Assembly (NCBI GenBank): GCA_029561465.1
Contig: JAKQIZ010000007.1
Coordinates: 1-48,177 of the forward strand
Direction of reading: 5' to 3'
Source: Deltaproteobacteria bacterium
GTDB taxonomy: Bacteria; Desulfobacterota; Syntrophia; Syntrophales; UBA8958
Length of the DNA stretch: 48,177 nt
Positions within the stretch are counted from its first letter, which is position 1; the number at the start of each line of letters is the position of its first letter. The notes beneath the pieces are model-generated. The model did no database searches and had not been told where the DNA came from. It worked only from the letters and a program-made list of their open reading frames with translations. Shown here piece after piece: positions 27,685-36,718 of this stretch. Both the position numbers and the translations under genes were made by a program.

Positions 27685-28136
27685 ATGGAAGCAGAGACTC
27701 GCATGACCGCCGGTGATCTGGTCATCCAGGAGGATTGCGACAACATCGACTGGGGGCGGCGGTGCGCGATTGCCTGCGCGCCGTGGGCATGGCCTCTCGT
27801 GATCCGGAATTGCATCGCCGGGCCTTCCTCAACAGCTTCGCCGTAGTCTTTCTCCATAACGGGAAACAACTGATCGGTTTTGGAAGGGCGATCTCCGACG
27901 GCGCTTACCAGGCGGCGATCTATGACGTCGCCGTGTCGCCGCCACATCAGCGCCGGGGGCTGGGCACGTTGATCATGGAAAGAATGCTTGCCCGGCTCTC
28001 CCACTGCAATGTCATCCTCTACGCCAACCCTGGACGGGAAGATTTTTATCTGAAATTGGGATTCCGCCCTATGCGCACCGGAATGGCAAAATACCTGAAG
28101 CCGGCCGTCATGAAGGAAAGAGGCCTGATAAGCTGA
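27685..28136 (+). pseudogene. GNAT family N-acetyltransferase with apparent single-base frameshift (or start at 27735 if intact)
   Basis: MEAETRMTAGDLVIQEDCDNIDW in one frame continues as GAAVRDCLRAVGMASRDPELHRRAFLNSFAVVFL...VAVSPPHQRRGLGTLIMERML...GREDFYLKLGFRPM in another; switch near GACTGGGGGCGG. Confidence 0.6.
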
Positions 28137-28177
28137 ATGTAGCTGGTCGGCGGCGAAAACAAGTCCCGCGAAAAGAC

Positions 28178-29764
28178 TTAAGCGCTACGCCCGCCGGCGT
28201 TGCCTCCGGTCAAGCATTTCCTTCCCCAGGTCGCCTTCACCGCCTCACGGTCGATGTTCCCCGCCGGAGTTTTGGGCAGCGCCGCGACGAAGATCACGTG
28301 TTTCGGTTTTTTATAGCGGGCGATCCGGGCCGCCACGAAGTCCCCCAGTTCCCCGGCGCTCACTCGGCCGCCCTCCGCAATGACGCAGACCGCCTGCACG
28401 GCCTCCCCCCATTCCGGATCGGGAACGCCGAAGACGCACGCTTCGGCGAGCGCCCCGTGGGCCAGGATGGCCTTTTCCACCTCGGCGGGATAGACGTTCT
28501 CGCCGCCGGTCTTGATGAGTTCCTTCTCCGGCTTCCGGCCCGCGTACCACAGGAAGCCTTCCTCATCCAGACGGCCCAGATCGCCGGTATGATGCCGGCC
28601 GCTCCGGGCGGCGGCCGCCGTTTCCCCGGGCAGACGCCAGTAGCCGCGGAATACGGCGGGGGAGCGAACGCAGATCTCCCCGGTCGTCCCCGGCGGAACC
28701 TCCTCGTCCATATCGTCGCAGATGGCGACCCGGGCCATCAGAGACGGACGGCCGATGCCGCCCGGGCAATCCCGGTAATTGCCCCCGGAAACGGGCATGA
28801 CCTCGGTCTGGCCGTAGAGGCTGAAGAATTCCGCCCGGGGATGGACCCGCAGGAATCGTTCGATGGTCGCCGGGGCGTCCACTCCACAGGCCAGGCGCAG
28901 GCCCGCCGTATCGTATTCCCCTTTTTCCGCCGCATCGAGGAGCGCGCCCAGCATGGGGGGAAAGGTCCCGAAAAAGGTGCCGCCGGATGCGGCGATGATA
29001 CGGAGGACGGCGGGAGGGTCGAATCGCGGTACGAGGATGTTCCGGCCGCCGGCCAGCATCGTCGCCAGGGTCATGGCCATCCCGCCGATATGGAAGAGGG
29101 GCAGGAGACCTACATAGGCGTCCCGGTCGTCGAGGCGGAACAGATGGGCCAGTTGCACCGCCGTTGCCATGAGGTTGTCCTGACTCAAGATACATCCCCG
29201 GGGTTTGCCGCCCATAGCCGCCGTATGAATGATGAGGAACGGATCGGCACCGCGCCCGGCGACGGGAGACAATGAGACGTTCGCGTCGGTAAAATCTTCC
29301 GCCGGCCAGGTGAGGAAATCATCACTGCCGGTCTCCGCGGTGGTCGCTTCTTCTCCATCGCCGGCAAAGACGAAGCGCTTCTCCAGGGAAGGCATCCCCG
29401 TTGCGGCCCGGCGAGCCTGGTCCCGAAACTCCCGGCCGCAGAACAGGAACCGGGGTGCGGTGTCGGCGAGGATATAGACGATCTCTTCCGGCCCCAATCG
29501 CCAGTTCACCGGCACGACGATGGCGCCGAGCCGGGCCGCCGCCACGCAGAGCAGGAGAAAGTCCGGCTCGTTTCCCGCCAGAAGGGCGATCCGGTCCCCG
29601 GCGGCAAGTCCCTCCCCCCGCAAACCGGCGACAAAGGCGTCACAGCGGTGGTGAAATTCCCCGAAGCTCAGGGGATAGCCACCGCCCGTCACCGCTTCCC
29701 GGCGCGCATGCAAGGACGCATTGCGGGCAATCAGGTCATAAATCGTAAACTCGGCAGTGTACAT
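28178..29764 (-). CDS. AMP-dependent acyl-CoA synthetase / class I adenylate-forming enzyme
   Basis: SLYGQTEVMPVSGGNYRDCPGGIGRPS; GRKPEKELIKTGGENVYPAEVEKAIL; KTPAGNIDREAVK. Confidence 0.92.
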   Translation of the reverse strand: MYTAEFTIYDLIARNASLHARREAVTGGGYPLSFGEFHHRCDAFVAGLRGEGLAAGDRIALLAGNEPDFLLLCVAAARLGAIVVPVNWRLGPEEIVYILADTAPRFLFCGREFRDQARRAATGMPSLEKRFVFAGDGEEATTAETGSDDFLTWPAEDFTDANVSLSPVAGRGADPFLIIHTAAMGGKPRGCILSQDNLMATAVQLAHLFRLDDRDAYVGLLPLFHIGGMAMTLATMLAGGRNILVPRFDPPAVLRIIAASGGTFFGTFPPMLGALLDAAEKGEYDTAGLRLACGVDAPATIERFLRVHPRAEFFSLYGQTEVMPVSGGNYRDCPGGIGRPSLMARVAICDDMDEEVPPGTTGEICVRSPAVFRGYWRLPGETAAAARSGRHHTGDLGRLDEEGFLWYAGRKPEKELIKTGGENVYPAEVEKAILAHGALAEACVFGVPDPEWGEAVQAVCVIAEGGRVSAGELGDFVAARIARYKKPKHVIFVAALPKTPAGNIDREAVKATWGRKCLTGGNAGGRSA

Positions 29765-30035
29765 GGTCGCTCCCTTACGATGTCTTTATCATGAAAACAC
29801 ATCCATACGATCTCACTTAAACCATTTTCATCGTGCGCGGGTGTTGGACAAAAATGATAATTCATATGAAAAAGCCTCTATATGCTTTACTCCATATCAG
29901 GACACCATCATGTGCGTTTCATGCACGTCAGGCTTACCCAGCCACCACTTCCGCCCGCGCGGATTTCTCTTTCACGGCGGTGCCGCCTCTATAATTCACC
30001 CGGCGGCCGATCAGGCGACGAAATAACCGGGGCTC

Positions 30036-30734
30036 CTAAGCAAAGAGTTCCGGAAGCGCCTTCCCCGCCGGCTCCCGGATCGCCTCATCATAAAGGGAGG
30101 ATATCACGTTGGCCTCGGGATTAATTTCTATGCACCGGGCTTCGTTGCCCTTGGCGAAGCTGGGAAAGCCCGCCGCCGGATAGACGACCCCAGAGGTCCC
30201 GATGCTCACGAAGAGATCGCAGGACCGGATCGCCGCAATGGCGGCGCTCATCACGTACTGGTCCAGCATGTCTCCAAACCAGACGATATCCGGTCGCAGC
30301 CAGTTTCCGCATTGCTCGCAGCGGAAACGCCGGTACTTCTCGCCGATATCCTCCGTAATGCCGTGCTCCGGACAGCGAAGGTGCCAGAGACTCCCATGGA
30401 GTTCGATGACTTTTCCACTTCCCGCCCGCTGGTGCATCCCGTCGATGTTCTGGGTCACCACCGTCACCCCGGGATGGCTTTTTTCCAGCGCGGCAACGGC
30501 GGCATGTCCGGCATGGGGGGCGCAGGCCAGGACCGCCGCCCGGCGGAGCTCATGAAATTGGAGCACCTTTTCCGGATCGGCGTCGAAGGCCTCCTGGCAG
30601 GCAAACTCCTCCCAGCGATACTGGCTCCAGATGCCGCCGCGGCCCCGGTAGGTGGGGACGCCGCTCTCCGCCGACATCCCGGCACCGGTGAAAAAGACGA
30701 TACGGCGATATTTCCGGGGATCAATTTTTTCCAT
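30036..30734 (-). CDS. cobB: SIR2 family NAD-dependent deacylase
   Basis: FTGAGMSAESGVPTYRG; VVTQNIDGMHQRAGSGKVIELHGSLWHLRC; LRPDIVWFGDML. Confidence 0.92.
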   Translation of the reverse strand: MEKIDPRKYRRIVFFTGAGMSAESGVPTYRGRGGIWSQYRWEEFACQEAFDADPEKVLQFHELRRAAVLACAPHAGHAAVAALEKSHPGVTVVTQNIDGMHQRAGSGKVIELHGSLWHLRCPEHGITEDIGEKYRRFRCEQCGNWLRPDIVWFGDMLDQYVMSAAIAAIRSCDLFVSIGTSGVVYPAAGFPSFAKGNEARCIEINPEANVISSLYDEAIREPAGKALPELFA

Positions 30735-30886
30735 GTCTTCACCTCCCGATGATCTGCCTGATTAGCACGGCCCTTGATTCTCCGCAACCCCCATGGTGAA
30801 TCTCATTGTCACCGGCCCTTTTTCATTGACAGGGCCGGACATTAACTATAGGAAAGATGCCTCAATAAATAGCGGGAGGTCGCATC

Positions 30887-32005
30887 ATGAAAAGATTCAT
30901 CGTTTTTCTGTCGGTATTTTCCCTGCTGGCATGCTTCGCCGCCGCCCCGGCCCTGGCGGCCGACAACATCAAGGTCGGCGCCGCCTTCGCCCTTTCGGGA
31001 AGCATCGCTGTTTACGGCGAGGGGTTCAAGAAGTGCGTGGATCTCGCCGTGGAGGAAATCAACGCCAAGGGAGGCATCAAGGGAAAGAAGATCGAGATCG
31101 TCTATGAGGACAACAAGAGCAACCCCAAGGATTGCGTATCGGCGGTACGGAAGCTGATCTCCGTGGACAGAGTCCCCGTGATCTTCGGCCCGGCGGGCAG
31201 CTCGAACTTCATGGCCGCGGCGCCGGTGGCCCAGGAAAGCCGGGTGGTGATGCTGTCGGCCCAGGGCACAGCGGAAAAGCTTACCCAGGCCGGCAAATAC
31301 ATTTTCCGGATCATCCCCTCCAATTCCAAGCAGGGGCAGCGCCTGGCGAAACTGGCCTTCGATCAAGGTTATCGCCGGCTTCCCGTGATGTACATCAACA
31401 ATGACTGGGGGCTGGACCTTAAGGACGGCTTCGTTACAAGCTTCCGGAAGATGGGTGGCGTCGTCACGGATATCATCCCCTTTGACGAGAAGAAAACGGA
31501 TTACCGCACCGAGCTCCTGCGGGCCGCCAAGGGCAACCCCCGGGCCATCGTCAATCTGACCTACATTAACGAAGGGGCGGTGCAGTTCAAGCAGGCTTAC
31601 GAGCTGGGCATCAAGACCCAGTGGCTCTGCGGGTCCGCCGCTCGGGCCCCCAAGATGGTGGAGCTGGCCGGCAAGGCCGCCGAGGGCGTCATGGGAACCT
31701 ATCCCTCGGTTCCCCAGGACACCAAGGCCTACCAGGCCTTCAAAGGCGCCTACAAGAAAAAGTACGGCAACGACAAGATCCCCATCTTCGGCGACTACAA
31801 CTATGACATGGTATATCTGTCCGCCCGGGCCATCGAAAAGGGCGGCTACACGGCAGAGGGGATCCGCAAGGCTCTACCGGCGGTTTCCAAAGGCTACTAC
31901 GGCGTGACCGGGGACAAGACCTTTGATCGGCAGCGGGGAATGGAGAAGGCCGATATCGGTATCTGGATCGTCAAAGGCGGCAAGATCGAGGACTATAAGA
32001 AGTAG
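30887..32005 (+). CDS. livK: Branched-chain amino acid ABC transporter substrate-binding protein
   Basis: Signal peptide; IKVGAAFALSGSIAVYGEGFKKCVDLAVEEINAKGGIKGKKIEIVYEDNKSNP. Confidence 0.9.
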   Translation: MKRFIVFLSVFSLLACFAAAPALAADNIKVGAAFALSGSIAVYGEGFKKCVDLAVEEINAKGGIKGKKIEIVYEDNKSNPKDCVSAVRKLISVDRVPVIFGPAGSSNFMAAAPVAQESRVVMLSAQGTAEKLTQAGKYIFRIIPSNSKQGQRLAKLAFDQGYRRLPVMYINNDWGLDLKDGFVTSFRKMGGVVTDIIPFDEKKTDYRTELLRAAKGNPRAIVNLTYINEGAVQFKQAYELGIKTQWLCGSAARAPKMVELAGKAAEGVMGTYPSVPQDTKAYQAFKGAYKKKYGNDKIPIFGDYNYDMVYLSARAIEKGGYTAEGIRKALPAVSKGYYGVTGDKTFDRQRGMEKADIGIWIVKGGKIEDYKK

Positions 32006-32033
32006 CAGCCGGAGCGGTTTCTCCTTTAACAGC

Positions 32034-32909
32034 ATGGATTCCCTCCCCTACTACCTGCAGACGATCATCAACGGCCTTCTGGCGGGGTGCATCTATGCCC
32101 TCTTCGCCATGGGGCTGACCCTGATTTACGGGGTTCTCAACTTCGTCAACTTCGCCCACGGCGAGTTGATCATGTGGGGGGCCTATTTTCTCCTCCTGGC
32201 CCTGGCGGAACCTTTCGCCTTGCCCCTATACGCGGCCGTCCCCGTAGCCCTGGGGATGACGGCGCTTTTGGGGGCCGGCATGGATTTCGCTGTGTTCCGG
32301 CACCTACGGCGGTCGAACCGGTTGACGCTGCTGATCGCCGCCATCGGCCTGTCCTTTTTCCTCCGCAACGCCGCCCAGCTTTTCTGGGGGGCGGAAGTGA
32401 GGACCTACGGATTCGAGATCCGGCCGGGGCTCCGGTGGTTCGGTGTTTCCCTCACCCCGCAGCAACTCGTCATCATCGTCATTTCGTTCCTTTGCATCGT
32501 CGGCGTTTACTTGCTCTTCTTCAAATCCCGGATCGGCAAATCCATGCGCGCCCTGGCCGACAATCTGGACCTGGCGCGGATCTCCGGCATCCATACCGGC
32601 AAGGCGATCCTATGGGCCTGGATAATCTCGTCGCTCCTTGCCGGGACGGGGGGAATCCTGATGGCCATGGACACCAACCTCCATCCCGAGATGGGGGTGG
32701 CAAACCTCATCAAGGCCTTCGCGGCAACCCTCATCGGCGGGGTGGGAAACCTCTGGGGCGCCCTGATTGGCGGGCTGATCATCGGTCTGGCGGAAAACAT
32801 CGCCGTCTTGTTCATCTCTCCGGGCTACAAGGACGCCGTGGCCTTCCTCATCATGGTGCTGATCCTGCTCAGCAGGCCCTTTATCGTCGCCGGTGAAAGG
32901 ACGGACTGA
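32034..32909 (+). CDS. livH: Branched-chain amino acid ABC transporter permease
   Basis: MDSLPYYLQTIINGLLAGCIYALFAMGLTLIYGVLNFVNFAHGELIMWGAY. Confidence 0.93.
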   Translation: MDSLPYYLQTIINGLLAGCIYALFAMGLTLIYGVLNFVNFAHGELIMWGAYFLLLALAEPFALPLYAAVPVALGMTALLGAGMDFAVFRHLRRSNRLTLLIAAIGLSFFLRNAAQLFWGAEVRTYGFEIRPGLRWFGVSLTPQQLVIIVISFLCIVGVYLLFFKSRIGKSMRALADNLDLARISGIHTGKAILWAWIISSLLAGTGGILMAMDTNLHPEMGVANLIKAFAATLIGGVGNLWGALIGGLIIGLAENIAVLFISPGYKDAVAFLIMVLILLSRPFIVAGERTD

Positions 32910-33799
32910 TGGACCTGTTACTTCATCTGACAATTGTCACGGCCATCTACGCCATCTTCGCCATCAGCCTGAACCTCGAAGTGGGCTATACGGGACTGTT
33001 CAATTTCGGCCATGTGGCGTTCTTCGCCCTCGGTGCCTATACATCGGCCCTCCTGTCCCTCGGCGGTTTGTCCTTTCCCCTTGCCATGTCTGCCGGTATC
33101 GCCGCCGCCGGTTTGGGTGGATTGATCATCGGGATTCCCGCTTTGAAACTACAGGGGGACTACTTCGGAATCGCCACCCTGGGCTTCGCGGAGATCGTCC
33201 GCATGATCCTCCAAAACCAGCAAGAGTGGACGAAAGGACCCATGGGGCTTCCCGGTATCCCCCGGCCGGAGTTGTTCTCCTGGCAGTTCGACACCCTGCC
33301 CGCCTATCTCGCCCTGGTCCTGGGGGCGGCGGCGATTACCTTTCTCGTTATTGGCTTCCTGACCCTGAGCCCCTTCGGACGGGTCCTCAAGGCCATCCGA
33401 GACGACGAGACGGCGGCGGCGATCCTCGGCAAGAACCCTTTTGCCTACAAGATGAAATCCTTTGTCATCGGCTCCCTCTTCGCCGGTCTGGCCGGCGTCC
33501 TCTGGGCCCACTTCATCACCTTCATCAGCCCCGGGGATTTTACCCTCACCGAAACCATCGTCGTTTTGCTCATCGTGGTGCTCGGGGGAAAAGGGACTCT
33601 GTGGGGTCCAGTGGTCGGGGCGGCGGTGCTGATCTTTTTTCAAGAATCGATCCGGTTGCTGCGACTGCCGCCGGAATGGAGCGGCATCCTGGGACCGCTG
33701 CAGCAGATGGTCTTCGGCCTGCTGCTGGTAATCCTGATGATCTTCCGTCCGGAAGGCCTGATCAGGGAAAAGGGGAAGGAAACTTTTGCTCGAGATTAA
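32909..33799 (+). CDS. livM: Branched-chain amino acid ABC transporter permease
   Basis: LNLEVGYTGLFNFGHVAFFALGAYTSALL; AIRDDETAAAILGKNPFAYKMKSFVIGSLFAGLAGVL. Confidence 0.93.
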   Translation: MDLLLHLTIVTAIYAIFAISLNLEVGYTGLFNFGHVAFFALGAYTSALLSLGGLSFPLAMSAGIAAAGLGGLIIGIPALKLQGDYFGIATLGFAEIVRMILQNQQEWTKGPMGLPGIPRPELFSWQFDTLPAYLALVLGAAAITFLVIGFLTLSPFGRVLKAIRDDETAAAILGKNPFAYKMKSFVIGSLFAGLAGVLWAHFITFISPGDFTLTETIVVLLIVVLGGKGTLWGPVVGAAVLIFFQESIRLLRLPPEWSGILGPLQQMVFGLLLVILMIFRPEGLIREKGKETFARD

Positions 33800-34532
33800 G
33801 AACGTCACGAAATCGTTCGGGGGGACCCAGGCCGTGGCCGGCTGCTCCCTCAGCCTCGCCGGACTGAAGATCGCCGGGCTTATCGGCCCCAACGGCTCTG
33901 GCAAGACAACTCTTTTCAACCTCATCACCGGCCTGATCCGTCCCGATGCCGGGAAAATATTCTTTCAGGACCGGCGCATAGACGGCGGAATGCCCCACCG
34001 TCTGGCCGCAATGGGACTGATCCGAACCTTCCAGCTATCCCGGGTCTTCCCCCGCCTTACGGTGATGGACAACATGCTGCTGGCCCCTAAGGGACAGGCG
34101 GGGGAACGCCTCCGGTCCCTGCTGCTCCGTTTCCCCCTGGTCCGCCGGCAGGAAGGGGAGCACCGGGAAAAGGCCTGCGAACTTCTGGATATGTTGGGGA
34201 TCATTCACCTCCAGGATCAGTTTGCCGGCAATCTCTCCTACGGCCAACAGAAGCTCCTGGAACTGGGCCGGGCGGTGATGGCCGAACCGCAGCTCATCCT
34301 CCTGGACGAACCGACGGCGGGGATCAATCCCCGCCTCATCCGGACCATGATCGACATGATCCTGAAGATGCAGGACCAGGGACGGACCTTCTTCATCATC
34401 GAACACAACATGGACGTGGCGGCGGAGCTTTGCGAACATATCTTCGTCCTCGATCACGGGGAGAGAATCGCCTCCGGGTCGCCCCGGGAGATCCAGAACG
34501 ATCCCCGGGTTATCGAGGCCTACCTGGGATGA
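33786..34532 (+). CDS. livG: Branched-chain amino acid ABC transporter ATP-binding protein
   Basis: GPNGSGKTTLFNLITGLIRPDAG; LSYGQQKLLELGRAVMAEPQLILLDEPTAGINP. Confidence 0.93.
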   Translation: MLEIKNVTKSFGGTQAVAGCSLSLAGLKIAGLIGPNGSGKTTLFNLITGLIRPDAGKIFFQDRRIDGGMPHRLAAMGLIRTFQLSRVFPRLTVMDNMLLAPKGQAGERLRSLLLRFPLVRRQEGEHREKACELLDMLGIIHLQDQFAGNLSYGQQKLLELGRAVMAEPQLILLDEPTAGINPRLIRTMIDMILKMQDQGRTFFIIEHNMDVAAELCEHIFVLDHGERIASGSPREIQNDPRVIEAYLG

Positions 34533-35242
34533 CGGGCATGGAGGGAAAAGATATATATGCAGGCTACGGGAAGATTGAAGTCCTCCACGGGGCGTTGATC
34601 CGGGCCGGCGAGGGTGAAATCGTATGCATCATCGGCCCCAACGGCTCCGGAAAATCAACCCTCCTCAAGGCCCTGTTCGGCCTGATCACACCCCGGCGAG
34701 GGAAGGTCCTCTTCGCCGGAAGGGACGTGACCCACCTCGCCCCGGAGGAAAAGGTCCGGCGGGGGATTGCCTTCATCCCCCAGGGACGCAATGTCTTTAC
34801 CTCCCTGACGGTCAGGGAGAACCTGGAGATGGGGGGAACGCCGCTGGGCGACGAGCGGGAGGTGGCCCGGGCCATCGGTGAGGTCCTGGAATCCTATCCC
34901 GTCCTGAAGGACAAGCTGCACCACCGGGCGGGAAACCTCTCGGGAGGGGAAAAGCAGCTCCTCGCCCTGGCCCGGGCCGACATGATCAAACCCCGGATGA
35001 TCCTCATGGACGAGCCATCCATCGGTCTGGCGCCTCGGATGATCGAAGAGGTGTACGAGCAGATCCAGGCCCTCAATACCCGGCGGGGAGTGACCTTCCT
35101 CATCGTCGAACAGAACGTCCGTAAGGCCCTGAACACGGCGCATCGTGGCTATGTTCTCGATTTGGGCGTCACCCGCATCGAGGACACCGGCCGGGGACTT
35201 CTGGACAACGAGGAGGTCAAAAAGCTCTACCTCGGCGGGTAA
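34529..35242 (+). CDS. livF: Branched-chain amino acid ABC transporter ATP-binding protein
   Basis: YGKIEVLHGALIRAGEGEIVCIIGPNGSGKSTLLKALFGL; LSGGEKQLLALARADMIKPRMILMDEPSIGLAP. Confidence 0.93.
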   Translation: MTGMEGKDIYAGYGKIEVLHGALIRAGEGEIVCIIGPNGSGKSTLLKALFGLITPRRGKVLFAGRDVTHLAPEEKVRRGIAFIPQGRNVFTSLTVRENLEMGGTPLGDEREVARAIGEVLESYPVLKDKLHHRAGNLSGGEKQLLALARADMIKPRMILMDEPSIGLAPRMIEEVYEQIQALNTRRGVTFLIVEQNVRKALNTAHRGYVLDLGVTRIEDTGRGLLDNEEVKKLYLGG

Positions 35243-35552
35243 CCCGGCCGCCCGATCATGCCCGGAAGACCGTTTCACATCTTGATTTCAAGAGCTGGAA
35301 GGAAGTGCTTTCCTTCACGTCGCTACGGTTGAACCACAAAAGGCGCCGGTGAAAGCGGTCGTCTCCAACCGGCCGGCACCGTCGAGGAGGACCGCCGGAC
35401 CATAGCGCCGGCGACGTTCCCCGGGGCTCGCATATCCATCCCGAGACCCTTGACATCATCGGCTGATGTTTGTATCTTGCCGGGCATAAAGCGAACATGC
35501 CTTGATAAACCGTCGCCTTCACGGGATCGAACCGGGAGATTATTTGTCGGAC

Positions 35553-36542
35553 ATGCTCAAGATCATTACGGACGCCAAAACCATTCAGCGCTGCCGACAG
35601 CAACTGGCCCGGAGGATAAGGGTGGCGGCAGCGGAAAAGATACCGGTTGTCCTGGGTCACCAGGGGGCCAGTCTCCGGGCGCGGGTCTGGTGGTCCGAGG
35701 AACTGGGATTGTGGTTCTACCCCAGCAAGGGGGAAGAGAACCGGTACTGGAACGCTTTCGGGACCGACCGCCCCCGGTCCGACGCCTCACTGTCCATCAC
35801 CTGCGAGATCAACTTTGCCAAAGAGGGAATCGATCGGCGGATCGGCGGGGCCTTCGCCACGGACAGCCGGGGGCGGATCTTCGTCGTCCACCGCGGCAAA
35901 TTAGGGGGCAGTCGGAAGGGCGTCGGCAAGGCCCTCTTCGAAAAGCGGTATCGCGGGGTCTGGATGGAAATGGATGACGGCGGGGAGGAGGCATCCGTGG
36001 CCGTGGTCGGCGTCCTCCCCTCCCCCCGCTTCGCCCGGCAGGTCGCCCAGTTCGTCGGCAAGATCGAAAAGATCAAGGATATGGCGGCCCCCTCCGCCCA
36101 GACGGAAATCGGCTTCGACGACCTCCGCCTCCGGGAGGAACTCCTGGGGACGCGGCGGTGCGAGCTGTACCGGGACACGGCCGGGGAGTGCGATCACGGC
36201 CTGGTCGTTAAGGATCTGGCCGCCGCGCTGAAAATAATAGGCTGCAAATTCGGTAATGATGGTCTCCGGGACCTCCTGGCCCTGGATCCCCGGGGCGAGG
36301 TGACGATCTTCCAGATCAAGACGGACAACCTCTATAAGAGCATCCAGGAAGGGGCCACCCGGCTCCTTGTCAACAGCCTCCGCGCCACCCGCCCCCCCCG
36401 CCTGGTTCTGGTCCTCCCCGCCGCCCCCGACACCGGCAAGGAGGAGAGGCTCCGGCGCCTCAATATCGACGTCCTCACCTACCGGTGGGAAGGAAACCAC
36501 GCCGTTTTCCCCGGACTGGAAACTTTCCTGGACATTCCTTAA
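35553..36542 (+). CDS. Protein of unknown function with possible C-terminal PD-(D/E)XK nuclease-like fold
   Basis: Intact ORF; C-terminus GLRDLLALDPRGEVTIFQIKTDNLYKSIQEGATRLLVNSLRA resembles the D...(D/E)XK core of NucS-like nucleases. Confidence 0.5.
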   Translation: MLKIITDAKTIQRCRQQLARRIRVAAAEKIPVVLGHQGASLRARVWWSEELGLWFYPSKGEENRYWNAFGTDRPRSDASLSITCEINFAKEGIDRRIGGAFATDSRGRIFVVHRGKLGGSRKGVGKALFEKRYRGVWMEMDDGGEEASVAVVGVLPSPRFARQVAQFVGKIEKIKDMAAPSAQTEIGFDDLRLREELLGTRRCELYRDTAGECDHGLVVKDLAAALKIIGCKFGNDGLRDLLALDPRGEVTIFQIKTDNLYKSIQEGATRLLVNSLRATRPPRLVLVLPAAPDTGKEERLRRLNIDVLTYRWEGNHAVFPGLETFLDIP

Positions 36543-36718
36543 CCAGCGGCAGGTTGCTTCCCTCGTTCGTCCGAAATAGCCACGAAAAGCTTACTGCCTT
36601 CCCGTTTTTATCATCCCCGGTAACGAGCGGAAGATCACCAGCAATGGGGGCGGCGCAGGGAAATTGTGCGTACGGGACCGATAGGGTGGCACGGCGGCGC
36701 TGGCCGGCTTTTTGCCGC

